A stretch of DNA of 31,070 nucleotides from Bacillota bacterium (GCA_023418755.1 JAEZZE010000385.1:1-31070), one strand, 5' to 3'; shown: positions 24,812 to 31,070, numbered from the stretch's first letter. Made by a program: numbers and translations. Notes: generated by a model not told the origin, from the letters alone.

Positions 24812-24882
24812 ATATTACGCAAATGTACGGGCAGGGATTCGCAGGCTGCTCCGGTCAACCAGAACCGCAGGGAGGACGAGCC

Positions 24883-25467
24883 ATGTCGGAAAGCGCCGAT
24901 TGGCAATATTCGAAGTGCGTAATCAAGAGCTTTAAGCATGACGGTTCCTTGCACAGAGTATGGCTCGAAAATTGGCAGGTCCCCGAGAAGCGGCTTCATT
25001 CCGGGCAGGACCCTCGGAAAACCTGGGTGCTGATCAACGAATATACGACGGTTCAGGAGTCGAACGGAAGGGAATGGTCGAGCCGGGTTCCCGCCGTTAC
25101 CTATTTTCTTCCCGAGAGGTGGTATAACGTCGTCGCGCTTCTGGAGGAAGACGGCGTTCGCTACTATTGCAATATGGCCTCCCCGCCCTATCGGTACGGG
25201 GACGTGCTGACTTATATCGATTACGATCTGGACGTCGTCGTTATGCCGGACGGGACGGCGACGGAACTGGACCGGGACGAGTACGATCTGCACAGGGAGT
25301 CCTACCGTTACGGCGAGGCGATCGAAGATCGGGTCGAGGCGGAGCTGCAGGATCTCCTGAAGGCGATCGCGGCCAAATCGTTCCCGTTCGACGACGCCGA
25401 GGCCCGGTCCTATTACGAGCAATGGAAAAGACGGATGAACGCCGAAGACGAGGGGGAGACTCCATGA
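24883..25467 (+). CDS. DUF402 protein, probable nucleoside di/triphosphate phosphatase (YgaC-like)
   Basis: 194 aa. ATG 24883 (MSESADWQYSKCVIKSFKHDG) has GGGAGG upstream. Start and core match the DUF402 family, whose studied members hydrolyse nucleoside di- and triphosphates using acidic residues and divalent metal. The aspartate-rich core is YIDYDLDVVVMPDG (D113, D115, D117) and TELDRDEYDLH; aromatic residues occur in YFLPERWYNVVALLEEDGVRYYCNMASPPYRYGDVLTY. Its stop overlaps the signal peptidase start (ATGA), so the two are coupled. The exact substrate is not clear. Confidence 0.82.
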   Translation: MSESADWQYSKCVIKSFKHDGSLHRVWLENWQVPEKRLHSGQDPRKTWVLINEYTTVQESNGREWSSRVPAVTYFLPERWYNVVALLEEDGVRYYCNMASPPYRYGDVLTYIDYDLDVVVMPDGTATELDRDEYDLHRESYRYGEAIEDRVEAELQDLLKAIAAKSFPFDDAEARSYYEQWKRRMNAEDEGETP

Positions 25468-26099
25468 CTGAAGGAATGGACACGGGAATTTCGGGAAGCA
25501 GAAGCCGTTCGGCTTCCAAGGCCAAGGTTCAGAAGGCTCCGAAGACGGAGAAGAAGGGGGGGCCTTGGCTGACGGGATGGCGCAAGGAGCTATGGGACTG
25601 GGCGAAGGCGCTGATCGTCGCCGCGGCGATCGTTCTCCTGCTCAAGACGTTCGTCTTCCAACTGTCGACGGTTAGGAAAATATCGATGGAGCCGACTCTA
25701 CACGAGAACGAATGGCTGTTCGTGAACAAGATTGCTCTTCGGCTCGGAAGCCTTGACCGGGGCGATGTCGTCATCTTCAAGGATCCGAGCGGGGACGGGG
25801 AAGGCAAGGAGTTCCTGGTCAAGCGAATCATCGGCGTTCCGGGGGACAAGCTGGAAATTCGCGACGGGGAACTCTATCTTAACGGAGAGCTGAAGGTGGA
25901 GCCGTATACGGATTCGAAAATAGAAGACGGCGATTTCGGGCCGACGACGGTCAGCCCCGGCCATTACTTCGTGCTGGGGGATAACCGGCATAGAAGCGCG
26001 AGCAAGGACAGCCGCGCGTTCAAGGAAGTGTCCGAAGAACTCGTCCAAGGCCGGGCGGACTTGATCGTGTGGCCGATCAGCCGAATCAAGAAGCTGTGA
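25464..26099 (+). CDS. lepB: Signal peptidase I
   Basis: Membrane-anchored serine/lysine protease that removes signal peptides on the outer face; 211 aa, normal for Bacillus-type enzymes. ATG 25464 overlaps the previous stop and has GAGGGGGA upstream. A basic N-terminal tail (residues 1-45) is followed by one membrane helix (ALIVAAAIVLLLKTFVF, about 49-65). The catalytic serine is in RKISMEPTL (S74) and the lysine in FLVKRIIGVPGDKLEI (K120); box E is VLGDNRHRSASKDSRAF. QueG starts 11 bases after its stop, so the three genes form an operon. Several signal peptidases usually exist in these genomes; which paralogue this is cannot be told. Confidence 0.94.
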   Translation: MTEGMDTGISGSRSRSASKAKVQKAPKTEKKGGPWLTGWRKELWDWAKALIVAAAIVLLLKTFVFQLSTVRKISMEPTLHENEWLFVNKIALRLGSLDRGDVVIFKDPSGDGEGKEFLVKRIIGVPGDKLEIRDGELYLNGELKVEPYTDSKIEDGDFGPTTVSPGHYFVLGDNRHRSASKDSRAFKEVSEELVQGRADLIVWPISRIKKL

Positions 26100-26110
26100 G
26101 CGGTCCGGAG

Positions 26111-27262
26111 ATGAATAAGGATTATCGCTATTGGAAGCAATTGAAAGAGGAGCTGGTCAAGGCCGCGCCGGATCTGGGCATCGATAAGATAGGAATAACG
26201 ACGGCGGAGCCTTTTCACGAATTGAAGGAACGCCTGATCCGCCATCGCGAGCGAGGACACGAATCGGGTTTCGAGGAACCGGATCTCGATTTGCGGACGG
26301 ATCCGTCGCTGCACCTGGAGGGCGCGAAGTCGATTATCGCGATCGCCGTCGCTTACCCGTCGAAGCTGAAGAACGCCCCCGTGTCGGAGCCGGGAAGAAG
26401 ACGAGGAATTCTGTCGCGTTCCGCGTGGGGCGAAGATTACCATCAGGCGCTCAGAAGGCGGATGGCGAAGCTGGCGGATTGGATTCTCGAAAGGGTGCCG
26501 GAGGCGAAGCTCGTATCGATGGTCGACACGGGCGCGCTATCGGACCGGGCGGTAGCGGAGAGGGCCGGCATCGGTTGGAGCGGCAAAAACTGTTCGGTTC
26601 TGAACCCGGAGCTGGGCTCTTGGATTTATTTGGGGGAGATCATTACCGATCTGCCGCTGCCTCCCGACAGCGCGCTTCCGGACGATTGCGGCGAATGCAC
26701 GCTTTGCATCGACGCTTGTCCGACGGGGGCCCTCGTCGGGCCGGGACAACTGAACGCGCAACGATGCATCTCCTTCCTTACCCAGACCAAAGGCTTCATA
26801 GACGACGACATGAAGCTTAAGATCGGCAACCGCTTATATGGATGCGATACGTGTCAGGTCGTCTGCCCGGTCAACCGCAAAATCGACATTCGCCATCATG
26901 CCGAGCTGCTGCCCGACCCGGAGGTCGTCAAACCTCTGCTGCGTCCTCTGCTGACCATGGGTAATCGGGAGTTCAAGGAGAAATTCGGCTCCAGTTCTGC
27001 GGCATGGAGAGGGCGCAAGCCGATTCAGCGCAACGCGCTGATCGGCTTGGGCAACTTCCGCGACGCGGAGTCCGTGCCGGACATCCTGAACGTCCTTCGC
27101 GACGATCCCCGCCCCGAGCTCAGGGAGTCCGCCGCTTGGGCGCTCGGGCGGATCGGCACTCCGGAGGCGCTAGACGGCCTGCGAAGGGCAAGAGAACGGG
27201 AGGAGAGCCCCGAGGTGCTCGCCTCAATCGACAGATCGCTCGAACGGACGAACGATCGATAG
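26111..27262 (+). CDS. queG: Epoxyqueuosine reductase
   Basis: Cobalamin- and iron-sulphur-dependent enzyme that converts epoxyqueuosine to queuosine in tRNA; 383 aa. ATG 26111 (MNKDYRYWKQ) is used; a GTG at 26096 overlapping the lepB stop is an alternative, and neither has a strong ribosome binding site. The conserved VDTGALSDRAVAERAGIGWSGKN carries the catalytic aspartate (D139). Two ferredoxin-type clusters are CGECTLCIDACPTGAL (C193, C196, C199, C203) and CDTCQVVCP (C245, C248, C252). The C-terminal 100 residues are HEAT-like repeats, the full-length form. A strong terminator follows. Confidence 0.95.
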   Translation: MNKDYRYWKQLKEELVKAAPDLGIDKIGITTAEPFHELKERLIRHRERGHESGFEEPDLDLRTDPSLHLEGAKSIIAIAVAYPSKLKNAPVSEPGRRRGILSRSAWGEDYHQALRRRMAKLADWILERVPEAKLVSMVDTGALSDRAVAERAGIGWSGKNCSVLNPELGSWIYLGEIITDLPLPPDSALPDDCGECTLCIDACPTGALVGPGQLNAQRCISFLTQTKGFIDDDMKLKIGNRLYGCDTCQVVCPVNRKIDIRHHAELLPDPEVVKPLLRPLLTMGNREFKEKFGSSSAAWRGRKPIQRNALIGLGNFRDAESVPDILNVLRDDPRPELRESAAWALGRIGTPEALDGLRRAREREESPEVLASIDRSLERTNDR

Positions 27263-27271
27263 ATTATTTCC

Positions 27272-27323
27272 GAGGAAATGAGAGGCCATTCATCGTTCTT
27301 GCCTTCATTTCCTCTTCTTTTTT
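27272..27323 (+). terminator. Strong terminator after queG
   Basis: GAGGAAATGA (27272-27281) pairs exactly with TCATTTCCTC (27305-27314), followed directly by TTCTTTTTT (27315-27323). Confidence 0.88.
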
Positions 27324-27335
27324 GCCGAAATATTG

Positions 27336-27344
27336 TTTAAGCGC
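27336..27344 (+). repeat. Left copy of 9-bp target-site duplication
   Basis: TTTAAGCGC abuts the left end of the 225-bp element and is repeated exactly at 27570-27578. Confidence 0.78.
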
Positions 27345-27569
27345 GAGTTCAAAAAGTCCGGTTTTCAGCACCGAGGCTGGTCGTTCGCCTTACGGCGAAC
27401 TGCTCGCCCATGCATCCGGGAAGGTTGGACGAAGACCGGTGATGAGGAAGCGATCGCAAAAGTGTAGGACCTACATGAGTACCGGAAGATCCGGCTGAGT
27501 TCAAGATTCGATGCCGAATCCGCTTCCCGATCTGCTTCGTGATCAAAATCGGACTTTTTGAACAACCTC
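27345..27569. mobile_element. 225-bp MITE-like non-autonomous element
   Basis: The ends are inverted repeats: GAGTTCAAAAAGTCCG at the left (27345-27360) and, read inward from the right, GAGGTTGTTCAAAAAGTCCG (27569-27550). They are identical over 14 bases, with the left end lacking GTTG; after one mismatch four more bases pair. A perfect 9-bp direct repeat flanks the element, as expected of a transposition event. The interior has no transposase frame but has small hairpins: GTTCGCC/GGCGAAC (27383-27400), GTAGGACCTAC (27464-27474) and CCGGA-AGA-TCCGG (27482-27494). It depends on a transposase encoded elsewhere; the parent IS family was not identified. Confidence 0.8.
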
Positions 27570-27578
27570 TTTAAGCGC
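27570..27578 (+). repeat. Right copy of 9-bp target-site duplication
   Basis: TTTAAGCGC, identical to 27336-27344, immediately after the element's right end and 42 bases before the HD-GYP gene ATG. Confidence 0.78.
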
Positions 27579-27620
27579 ATCAAGGAACGAACAACGAGAT
27601 TGGGGCAGGAGAGACGAAAA

Positions 27621-28643
27621 ATGAAACTAGTCGACATAGAAACGGTTGAGCCGGGACAGATTTTGGGCAAGACGATTTTCTCCTCTAACGGGGCCGTATT
27701 GCTCTCCACGGGCGTGCAGCTGACCGTATATATGATCAGCACCCTTAAGCGGCTGGGCGTCACGACGGTCTATATCGACGACCCTATGTTCCGCGATATT
27801 TCCCACGAGGAGCTGTTGTCGGAAGAAACGAAGCGGGCGGTCATTTACCAGATGTCGGAGACGTTCGAGCAGCTTCGTTCGGGCAAAAACTTCAGCTCGA
27901 AGGCGATCGGCCAGACGGTCGACGACCTGCTGGAGGACGTGATGAAAAACCAGAATATCATGATCCACCTGTCGGATATCCGCACGGCGGACAACGCGAT
28001 GTTCCTGCACGCCATGAACGTCTGCATGATGGCCTCGCTGATCGGGCTGAACATGGGCCTTAACATGATCCAGCTTAAAGAGCTGTCGATGGGGGCGCTG
28101 CTGCACGATATCGGCAAGCTGGGCGCTCCCGAGGTTCAGGAAGGGCGCACGCACCATTCCTGGAGAGGGTTCGACTTGCTTAAAAACAAGCGCGAGTACA
28201 GTCTCCTCGTTGCGCACGTCGCTTTCCAGCATCACGAGGCGATCGACGGGAGCGGCGTTCCGAGGGGACTGAACGGAGACGACATCCATACGTACGCGAA
28301 AATTACGGCGGTCGCCAACCTGTACGACAATCTGATCTATCCCTCCGGAGATCAAGAGCCGCTTATGCCGCATGAGGCCTGCGAACGATTGAACGCTTAT
28401 TCGGGAACGCTGCTGGACCACGAAGTGCTCGTCCACTTCATGCGCATCGTCTCGATCTATCCGAACGGCATATCGGTTAGGCTGTCCACCCGCCAGACGG
28501 GCGTCGTGGTCGGTCAGCACCGCGGTCTCCCGGGAAGGCCGGTCGTCCGAATTATCGACAAGGACGGAGACGAAGCGGTCGGCTACAGCGAGCTGGATTT
28601 GGCGCAGCATCCGACCGTGTTTATCGATTCCGTGCTGTCTTGA
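27621..28643 (+). CDS. HD-GYP-type phosphodiesterase-like protein
   Basis: 340 aa soluble protein. ATG 27621 (MKLVDIETVEPGQILGKTIF) is chosen because CAGGAGAG precedes it and the family start fits; the longer frame from TTG 27558 begins inside the inserted element. An N-terminal DUF3391-like segment (1-60) is followed by a linker and an HD-GYP domain: H130, HDIGKLG (H162, D163, K166), THHSWRGFDLL (H178/H179), VAHVAFQHHEAIDGSGVPRGL (H200, H204, H205). HD-GYP enzymes hydrolyse cyclic di-GMP. The GYP signature reads GVP here (residues 212-214), a known variant position that may affect binding. Metal-binding histidines look intact, so activity is plausible but not certain. Confidence 0.85.
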   Translation: MKLVDIETVEPGQILGKTIFSSNGAVLLSTGVQLTVYMISTLKRLGVTTVYIDDPMFRDISHEELLSEETKRAVIYQMSETFEQLRSGKNFSSKAIGQTVDDLLEDVMKNQNIMIHLSDIRTADNAMFLHAMNVCMMASLIGLNMGLNMIQLKELSMGALLHDIGKLGAPEVQEGRTHHSWRGFDLLKNKREYSLLVAHVAFQHHEAIDGSGVPRGLNGDDIHTYAKITAVANLYDNLIYPSGDQEPLMPHEACERLNAYSGTLLDHEVLVHFMRIVSIYPNGISVRLSTRQTGVVVGQHRGLPGRPVVRIIDKDGDEAVGYSELDLAQHPTVFIDSVLS

Positions 28644-28665
28644 CGCCGCTCCCCGAACAAAGGTT

Positions 28666-28693
28666 TGCATGCGCCGATCGGCCATGCTATCAT
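28666..28693 (+). promoter_or_regulatory. Predicted promoter before the yneF-like gene
   Basis: TTGCAT (28666-28671) and TATCAT (28688-28693) are 16 bases apart. A terminator-like hairpin lies just downstream and before the gene. Confidence 0.45.
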
Positions 28694-28701
28694 AGTACAG
28701 C

Positions 28702-28744
28702 AGCCCTGCTCAACGCATTGCGGCGTTAACGGGGCTTTATTTTA
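28702..28744 (+). terminator. Terminator-like hairpin in the leader of the yneF-like gene
   Basis: AGCCC (28702-28706) pairs with GGGCT (28732-28736) and AACGC (28712-28716) with GCGTT (28723-28727); TTTATTTTAT follows. It may end the HD-GYP transcript, or, since a promoter sits just before it, attenuate the next gene. Confidence 0.6.
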
Positions 28745-28767
28745 TGATACGCGGAGGTTTTCGGAAA

Positions 28768-29031
28768 ATGTGGTCCTATATTATTCCGATCGTGACGTTA
28801 ATCGTCGGCTTAATCGTTGGGTTTATCATCGGGGTGTTCTATTTGCGCTCCCAAATGACCAAAATGCAAAGCAATCCCGAGATGCTGCAGAAGATGGCCA
28901 AGCAGATGGGATATAACATGAACAGCCAGCAGATTGCGAAAGCCCAGCAAATGATGAAAAACCAAAACTCCGGCGGCAAGACGAATCCAGGCGGAAACGG
29001 TAACCGCAACAATCCGAAGTTTCGCAGATAG
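28768..29031 (+). CDS. UPF0154/YneF-like small membrane protein
   Basis: 87 aa. ATG 28768 (MWSYIIPIVTLIVGLIVGFIIGVFYLR) is preferred because GGAGG lies ten bases upstream; an ATG at 28744 is in the hairpin tail. One N-terminal membrane helix (about residues 4-28) precedes a cytoplasmic segment with NPEMLQKMAKQMGYNMNSQQIAKAQQMMKNQ, the typical UPF0154 layout of helix plus MxxQMGxxxSxxKI. The C-terminal tail is Gly/Asn/Lys rich, longer than the 72-aa B. subtilis YneF. Function unknown. folE begins 18 bases after its stop. Confidence 0.82.
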   Translation: MWSYIIPIVTLIVGLIVGFIIGVFYLRSQMTKMQSNPEMLQKMAKQMGYNMNSQQIAKAQQMMKNQNSGGKTNPGGNGNRNNPKFRR

Positions 29032-29049
29032 CAGGGGGAGGCGTTTGAC

Positions 29050-29643
29050 ATGGCGGGAGCCAAAAATTACTCTAATGCGCAAGTCGGCCGGAACCGCGAG
29101 CAAATCGAATTTCACGTGCGGGAAATATTGAAGCTGATCGGCGAGGACGTCGAGCGGGAAGGTCTGCTGGAGACGCCGGCGCGCGTCACAAGGATGTACG
29201 AGGAGGTCTTCGCCGGCTACGCGGTGGATCCGAGGGACGTACTCGGCGTAACTTTCGACGAGCAGCACGAGGAATTGGTCATCGTCAAGGACATCGTCTA
29301 TTACAGCCAGTGCGAGCACCATATGGCGCCGTTTTACGGAAAGGCGCATATCGGTTATATTCCCAGCGGAAAGATTGCCGGCCTTAGCAAGCTCGCGAGA
29401 CTCGTCGAAGCGGTCTCGAGAAAGCTTCAGGTGCAGGAGAGAATTACTTCGCAAATCGCGGACATTCTGGAGGAAGTGCTTCAGCCGCACGGCGTCATGG
29501 TCGTCGTAGAGGGCGAGCACTTGTGCATGTGCGCCCGCGGCGTGAAGAAGCCGGGCAGCATGACGGTTACGTCGGCGGTACGCGGAGAATTCCGCAATAA
29601 CCCGGCGCTTCGTTCCGAGTTTTTGGAGCTATTGAAGCGATAA
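29050..29643 (+). CDS. folE: GTP cyclohydrolase I
   Basis: Converts GTP to 7,8-dihydroneopterin triphosphate, the first step of folate synthesis; 197 aa, normal length. The ATG at 29050 follows AGGGGGAGG. Zinc ligands are C88 and H91 in YYSQCEHHMAPF and C159 in EGEHLCMCARGV. Other family segments are EGLLETPARVTRMYEEVFAGY, GKAHIGYIPSGKIAGLSKLARLVE and the C-terminal FRNNPALRSEFLELL. Co-directional with the small membrane gene, followed by a strong terminator. Confidence 0.97.
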   Translation: MAGAKNYSNAQVGRNREQIEFHVREILKLIGEDVEREGLLETPARVTRMYEEVFAGYAVDPRDVLGVTFDEQHEELVIVKDIVYYSQCEHHMAPFYGKAHIGYIPSGKIAGLSKLARLVEAVSRKLQVQERITSQIADILEEVLQPHGVMVVVEGEHLCMCARGVKKPGSMTVTSAVRGEFRNNPALRSEFLELLKR

Positions 29644-29657
29644 TCATTAGAGGTTCT

Positions 29658-29686
29658 AACGCCTGCGAGCGATCGCAGGCGTTTTT
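29658..29686 (+). terminator. Strong terminator after folE
   Basis: AACGCCTGCGA (29658-29668) pairs exactly with TCGCAGGCGTT (29673-29683) over a four-base loop, with a T-run to 29686. Confidence 0.9.
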
Positions 29687-30030
29687 CTATGCGCGATTTA
29701 CCGAACGATCGGCCCTGGGCAGTCGGAAGCAAGCGACAAGCACGGCAGGAGGGAAGGAACCGGCATAAAGCCGCGTACGGAGAAATAAGGGGGCGGAAAA
29801 TGGGACGATTAATGTTAGTCCTTAGCGTATATGGCAAATATAGAATTGAGGCCTGACGTACGATTGGGTATGCTGAAGTCGATGTCGGACAATTTCTGTT
29901 ATACGACATATGGCCCATGTCTAAAGAACTTCTAATTCCCAAATTTTTCTGGCGACAACTAAAATATTAGGCTAATTCGCTCAAATCCACAACCCTTCAT
30001 TTTCCCTTTCCCGCTTTATTTGGCCATCTC
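29687..30030. other. Non-coding junction between folE and the recombinase element
   Basis: About 340 bases with no supportable gene. It contains the left inverted repeat (29880-29909) and an adjacent GACAT-ATGGCCC-ATGTC dyad (29905-29921). The stretch 29910-30030 is AT-rich and sits after the recombinase stop (minus strand); no clear terminator for that gene was found. A possible 18-codon reading frame at 29800-29856 has a purine-rich leader but no other support. Confidence 0.6.
29880..29909 (+). repeat. Left 30-bp inverted repeat with dif-like core
   Basis: Exact reverse complement of 31041-31070 over all 30 bases. Its last 28 bases divide into arms ATGTCGGACAA (29882-29892) and TTATACGACAT (29899-29909) about a six-base centre TTTCTG. 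The arms are inverted copies matching at 9 of 11 positions, the 11-6-11 arrangement of Xer/dif sites, and the TTAT start of the right arm is like XerD half-sites. Confidence 0.85.
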
Positions 30031-31020
30031 CTATCGATATGCGATAAAATCCGACAAAGTTTCCTCGACAAAATCCGGAGCCGCTTTATTAAGCTGTTCG
30101 ACGGTATGCAAATAGCGTTGAGTCGTATTGATGTGCGCATGGCCAAGCGTTTCTTGGACCTGCTGGAGGGTTGCTCCTTTAAGCAGCGCCAGCGTCGCAT
30201 TCGTATGTCTCAGCCAGTGGGGCGTCGGCTTTTTCGCATGAATGCTTTGTTTGCCTGCGTCGTTAATGATGCGCTCGATCTGCCGGGTCGTAATTGGAAA
30301 TACGACGGATGCCGGATGCCGCTTGGCATTCTCCTTTTGGATTCTGGCGCGGTAGTTTTGGAAGATCGACCACAGGCTTTCGGGAATTTTTACGTCTCTG
30401 CTTTTACCGCCTTTTCCGTTTTTAACGTTCAGCCACACCGATTTGCCCAAAGGGTCCGTATGGAAATCCTCCCATTGCACCGCAACCAGCTCCGAAACTC
30501 TGAGCCCGAGCGTAACGAGCGACAATCCGATCAAGTAATTGCGCAGGCTCTGACATTGCAATTGGTTTAACAAGCTTCCGACTTCCCCCTTGGTCAAGTA
30601 GTGCCTTCGGCTTGTTATCCGTACTTGGGGAAGACGGATGGAGCTAGTGGGGTTATGGGGAAAAAAGCCGATGTTGGCGTCGCTTCCCCACTTATATAAT
30701 GATTTCAACGGCGCGATGAGGGCCGAGATGCTCGCCGGAGCGAGGGGCTTGCGCCTGAAACTGGCCGCTCCGCGCATCAGGCCCAACTTGTAAGCCTCGA
30801 TTTCCTTCCAGGTCACCTCGCAAAGAGACAAACGGGGGATAAACTCTCTGAATAGCCGGATAGCCCTTCCATAATTGCGAAGCGTATGGGGAGAGTACCC
30901 GCATACGGCAAGAAACATTTCAACGATCCGGTCGTCCCGGCTAATTGAACTTTCATCGTACTCGTCCCGGGCTTCTAAAGAGAGTACGGCGTTCGCTGTC
31001 AACGACGTCGTGGTATTCAT
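30031..31020 (-). CDS. XerC/XerD-like tyrosine recombinase
   Basis: 329 aa, full length. The start ATG 31020 (MNTTTSLTANAVLSLEARDE) has AGAGGAGGAT upstream; the frame stays open a further 16 codons into the inverted repeat, where an ATG at 31068 lacks a leader. An N-terminal SAM-like core-binding domain (SPHTLRNYGRAIRLFREFI to ISALIAPLKSLYKWGSDANIGFFPHNPTSSIRLP) precedes the catalytic domain, in which all active-site residues are present: R174 (VTLGLRVSELVAVQWED), K203 (NGKGGKSRDVKIP), H268 and R271 (HWLRHTNATLALLKGATLQQ), H294 (TLGHAHI) and Y303 (TTQRYLH). It is not the housekeeping xerC/D by context, being enclosed by inverted repeats with no xer neighbours. Confidence 0.93.
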   Translation of the reverse strand: MNTTTSLTANAVLSLEARDEYDESSISRDDRIVEMFLAVCGYSPHTLRNYGRAIRLFREFIPRLSLCEVTWKEIEAYKLGLMRGAASFRRKPLAPASISALIAPLKSLYKWGSDANIGFFPHNPTSSIRLPQVRITSRRHYLTKGEVGSLLNQLQCQSLRNYLIGLSLVTLGLRVSELVAVQWEDFHTDPLGKSVWLNVKNGKGGKSRDVKIPESLWSIFQNYRARIQKENAKRHPASVVFPITTRQIERIINDAGKQSIHAKKPTPHWLRHTNATLALLKGATLQQVQETLGHAHINTTQRYLHTVEQLNKAAPDFVEETLSDFIAYR

Positions 31021-31040
31021 GTAATTGATCCTCCTCTTGA

Positions 31041-31070
31041 ATGTCGTATAACAGAAATTGTCCGACATCG
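31041..31070 (-). repeat. Right 30-bp inverted repeat with dif-like core (reaches window end)
   Basis: Exact reverse complement of 29880-29909. Core arms are ATGTCGTATAA (31041-31051) and TTGTCCGACAT (31058-31068) with centre CAGAAA. The inner edge is six bases from the recombinase ribosome binding site. On the minus strand the core contains TGT-TATACG, a possible extended -10 for the recombinase. Only a lower bound on repeat length is known, because the window stops at its last matching base. Confidence 0.85.

Larger units (their letters stand above)
29880..31070. mobile_element. Single-recombinase element bounded by inverted dif-like sites (invertible or mobile)
   Basis: The region consists of one tyrosine recombinase gene between inverted 30-bp repeats and little else: about 120 bases at the gene's 3' side and 20 bases at its 5' side. 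Because the two crossover cores have asymmetric centres in opposite orientation, recombination between them would invert about 1.16 kb including the gene. Alternatively they are the ends of a compact transposing or integrating unit. No target duplication can be judged because the right outer flank is outside the window. Confidence 0.6.

Noticed and set aside
27558..27620. N-terminal extension of the HD-GYP protein from TTG 27558
   Set aside because: It starts inside the inserted element's terminal repeat and lacks a leader; ATG 27621 has AGGAGAG and matches the family start.
29800..29856. 18-codon plus-strand frame with a GGGGGCGG leader, left of the inverted repeat
   Set aside because: Too short, no family, no terminator or partner; a purine-rich leader alone is not enough.
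29905..29921. Third partial recombinase half-site (GACAT/ATGTC) next to the left repeat
   Set aside because: Only five bases match each side and there is no counterpart inside the right repeat; kept as a note in the junction feature.
29481..29942. Minus-strand frame of 153 codons overlapping the end of folE and its terminator
   Set aside because: Antisense to the folE C-terminus, crosses a strong terminator, low-complexity composition and no ribosome binding site.

Overview
The window looks like chromosome from a GC-rich, low-copy-repeat member of the Paenibacillaceae (Paenibacillus/Cohnella type). Reasons: strong Bacillus-style ribosome binding sites, frequent TTG starts, a catabolite-response (cre) element, xylO/XylR control, EcsAB, a bacilliredoxin, a KinB-like orphan sensor kinase, a YneF-type membrane protein and a globin-coupled sensor. 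No tRNA, rRNA or CRISPR array was seen. The genus is inferred from gene content, not proven.

Layout. 1-4140: divergent xylose regulon, with a ROK repressor (cut by the window edge) facing xylA-xylB across a perfect xylO dyad and a cre that touches the xylA ribosome binding site. 4240-6802: ecsA-ecsB ABC exporter plus an unknown acidic protein. 6835-13595: a carbohydrate locus of LacI-family regulator, glycogen-debranching-type glucosidase, sugar-binding lipoprotein and two permeases, with LacI-type palindromes before the regulator and the glucosidase; no transporter ATPase is present. 13598-16753: a BaiN/HI0933-type flavoprotein on the minus strand and, divergently, an orphan sporulation-type histidine kinase. 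16883-19306: two small uncharacterised genes, then brxA, nadE and acpS. 19461-23250: AraC regulator, mutY, an unknown gene and a short soluble globin-coupled chemoreceptor. 23315-23926: sodA on the minus strand. 24318-29643: GNAT acetyltransferase, DUF402 phosphatase-like protein, signal peptidase I, queG, HD-GYP-like protein, yneF-like gene and folE.

Two mobile features stand out. A 225-bp non-autonomous element (27345-27569) has terminal inverted repeats and a perfect 9-bp target duplication; it is inserted between queG and the HD-GYP gene, just upstream of the latter's ribosome binding site. At the right end (29880-31070) an intact XerC/D-like tyrosine recombinase is flanked by an exact 30-bp inverted repeat. 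Each copy has the 11-6-11 layout of a Xer/dif-type crossover site, so the segment may be self-inverting or a single-gene mobile element. The window ends exactly at the last matching base, so the true outer limit of the repeat is unknown.

Metabolically the left half is sugar use (xylose, and probably alpha-glucan oligosaccharides) under local repressors. The right half is a mixture of cofactor synthesis (NAD, 4'-phosphopantetheine transfer, tetrahydrofolate precursor, queuosine), oxidative-stress protection (SOD, bacilliredoxin, MutY) and environmental sensing.
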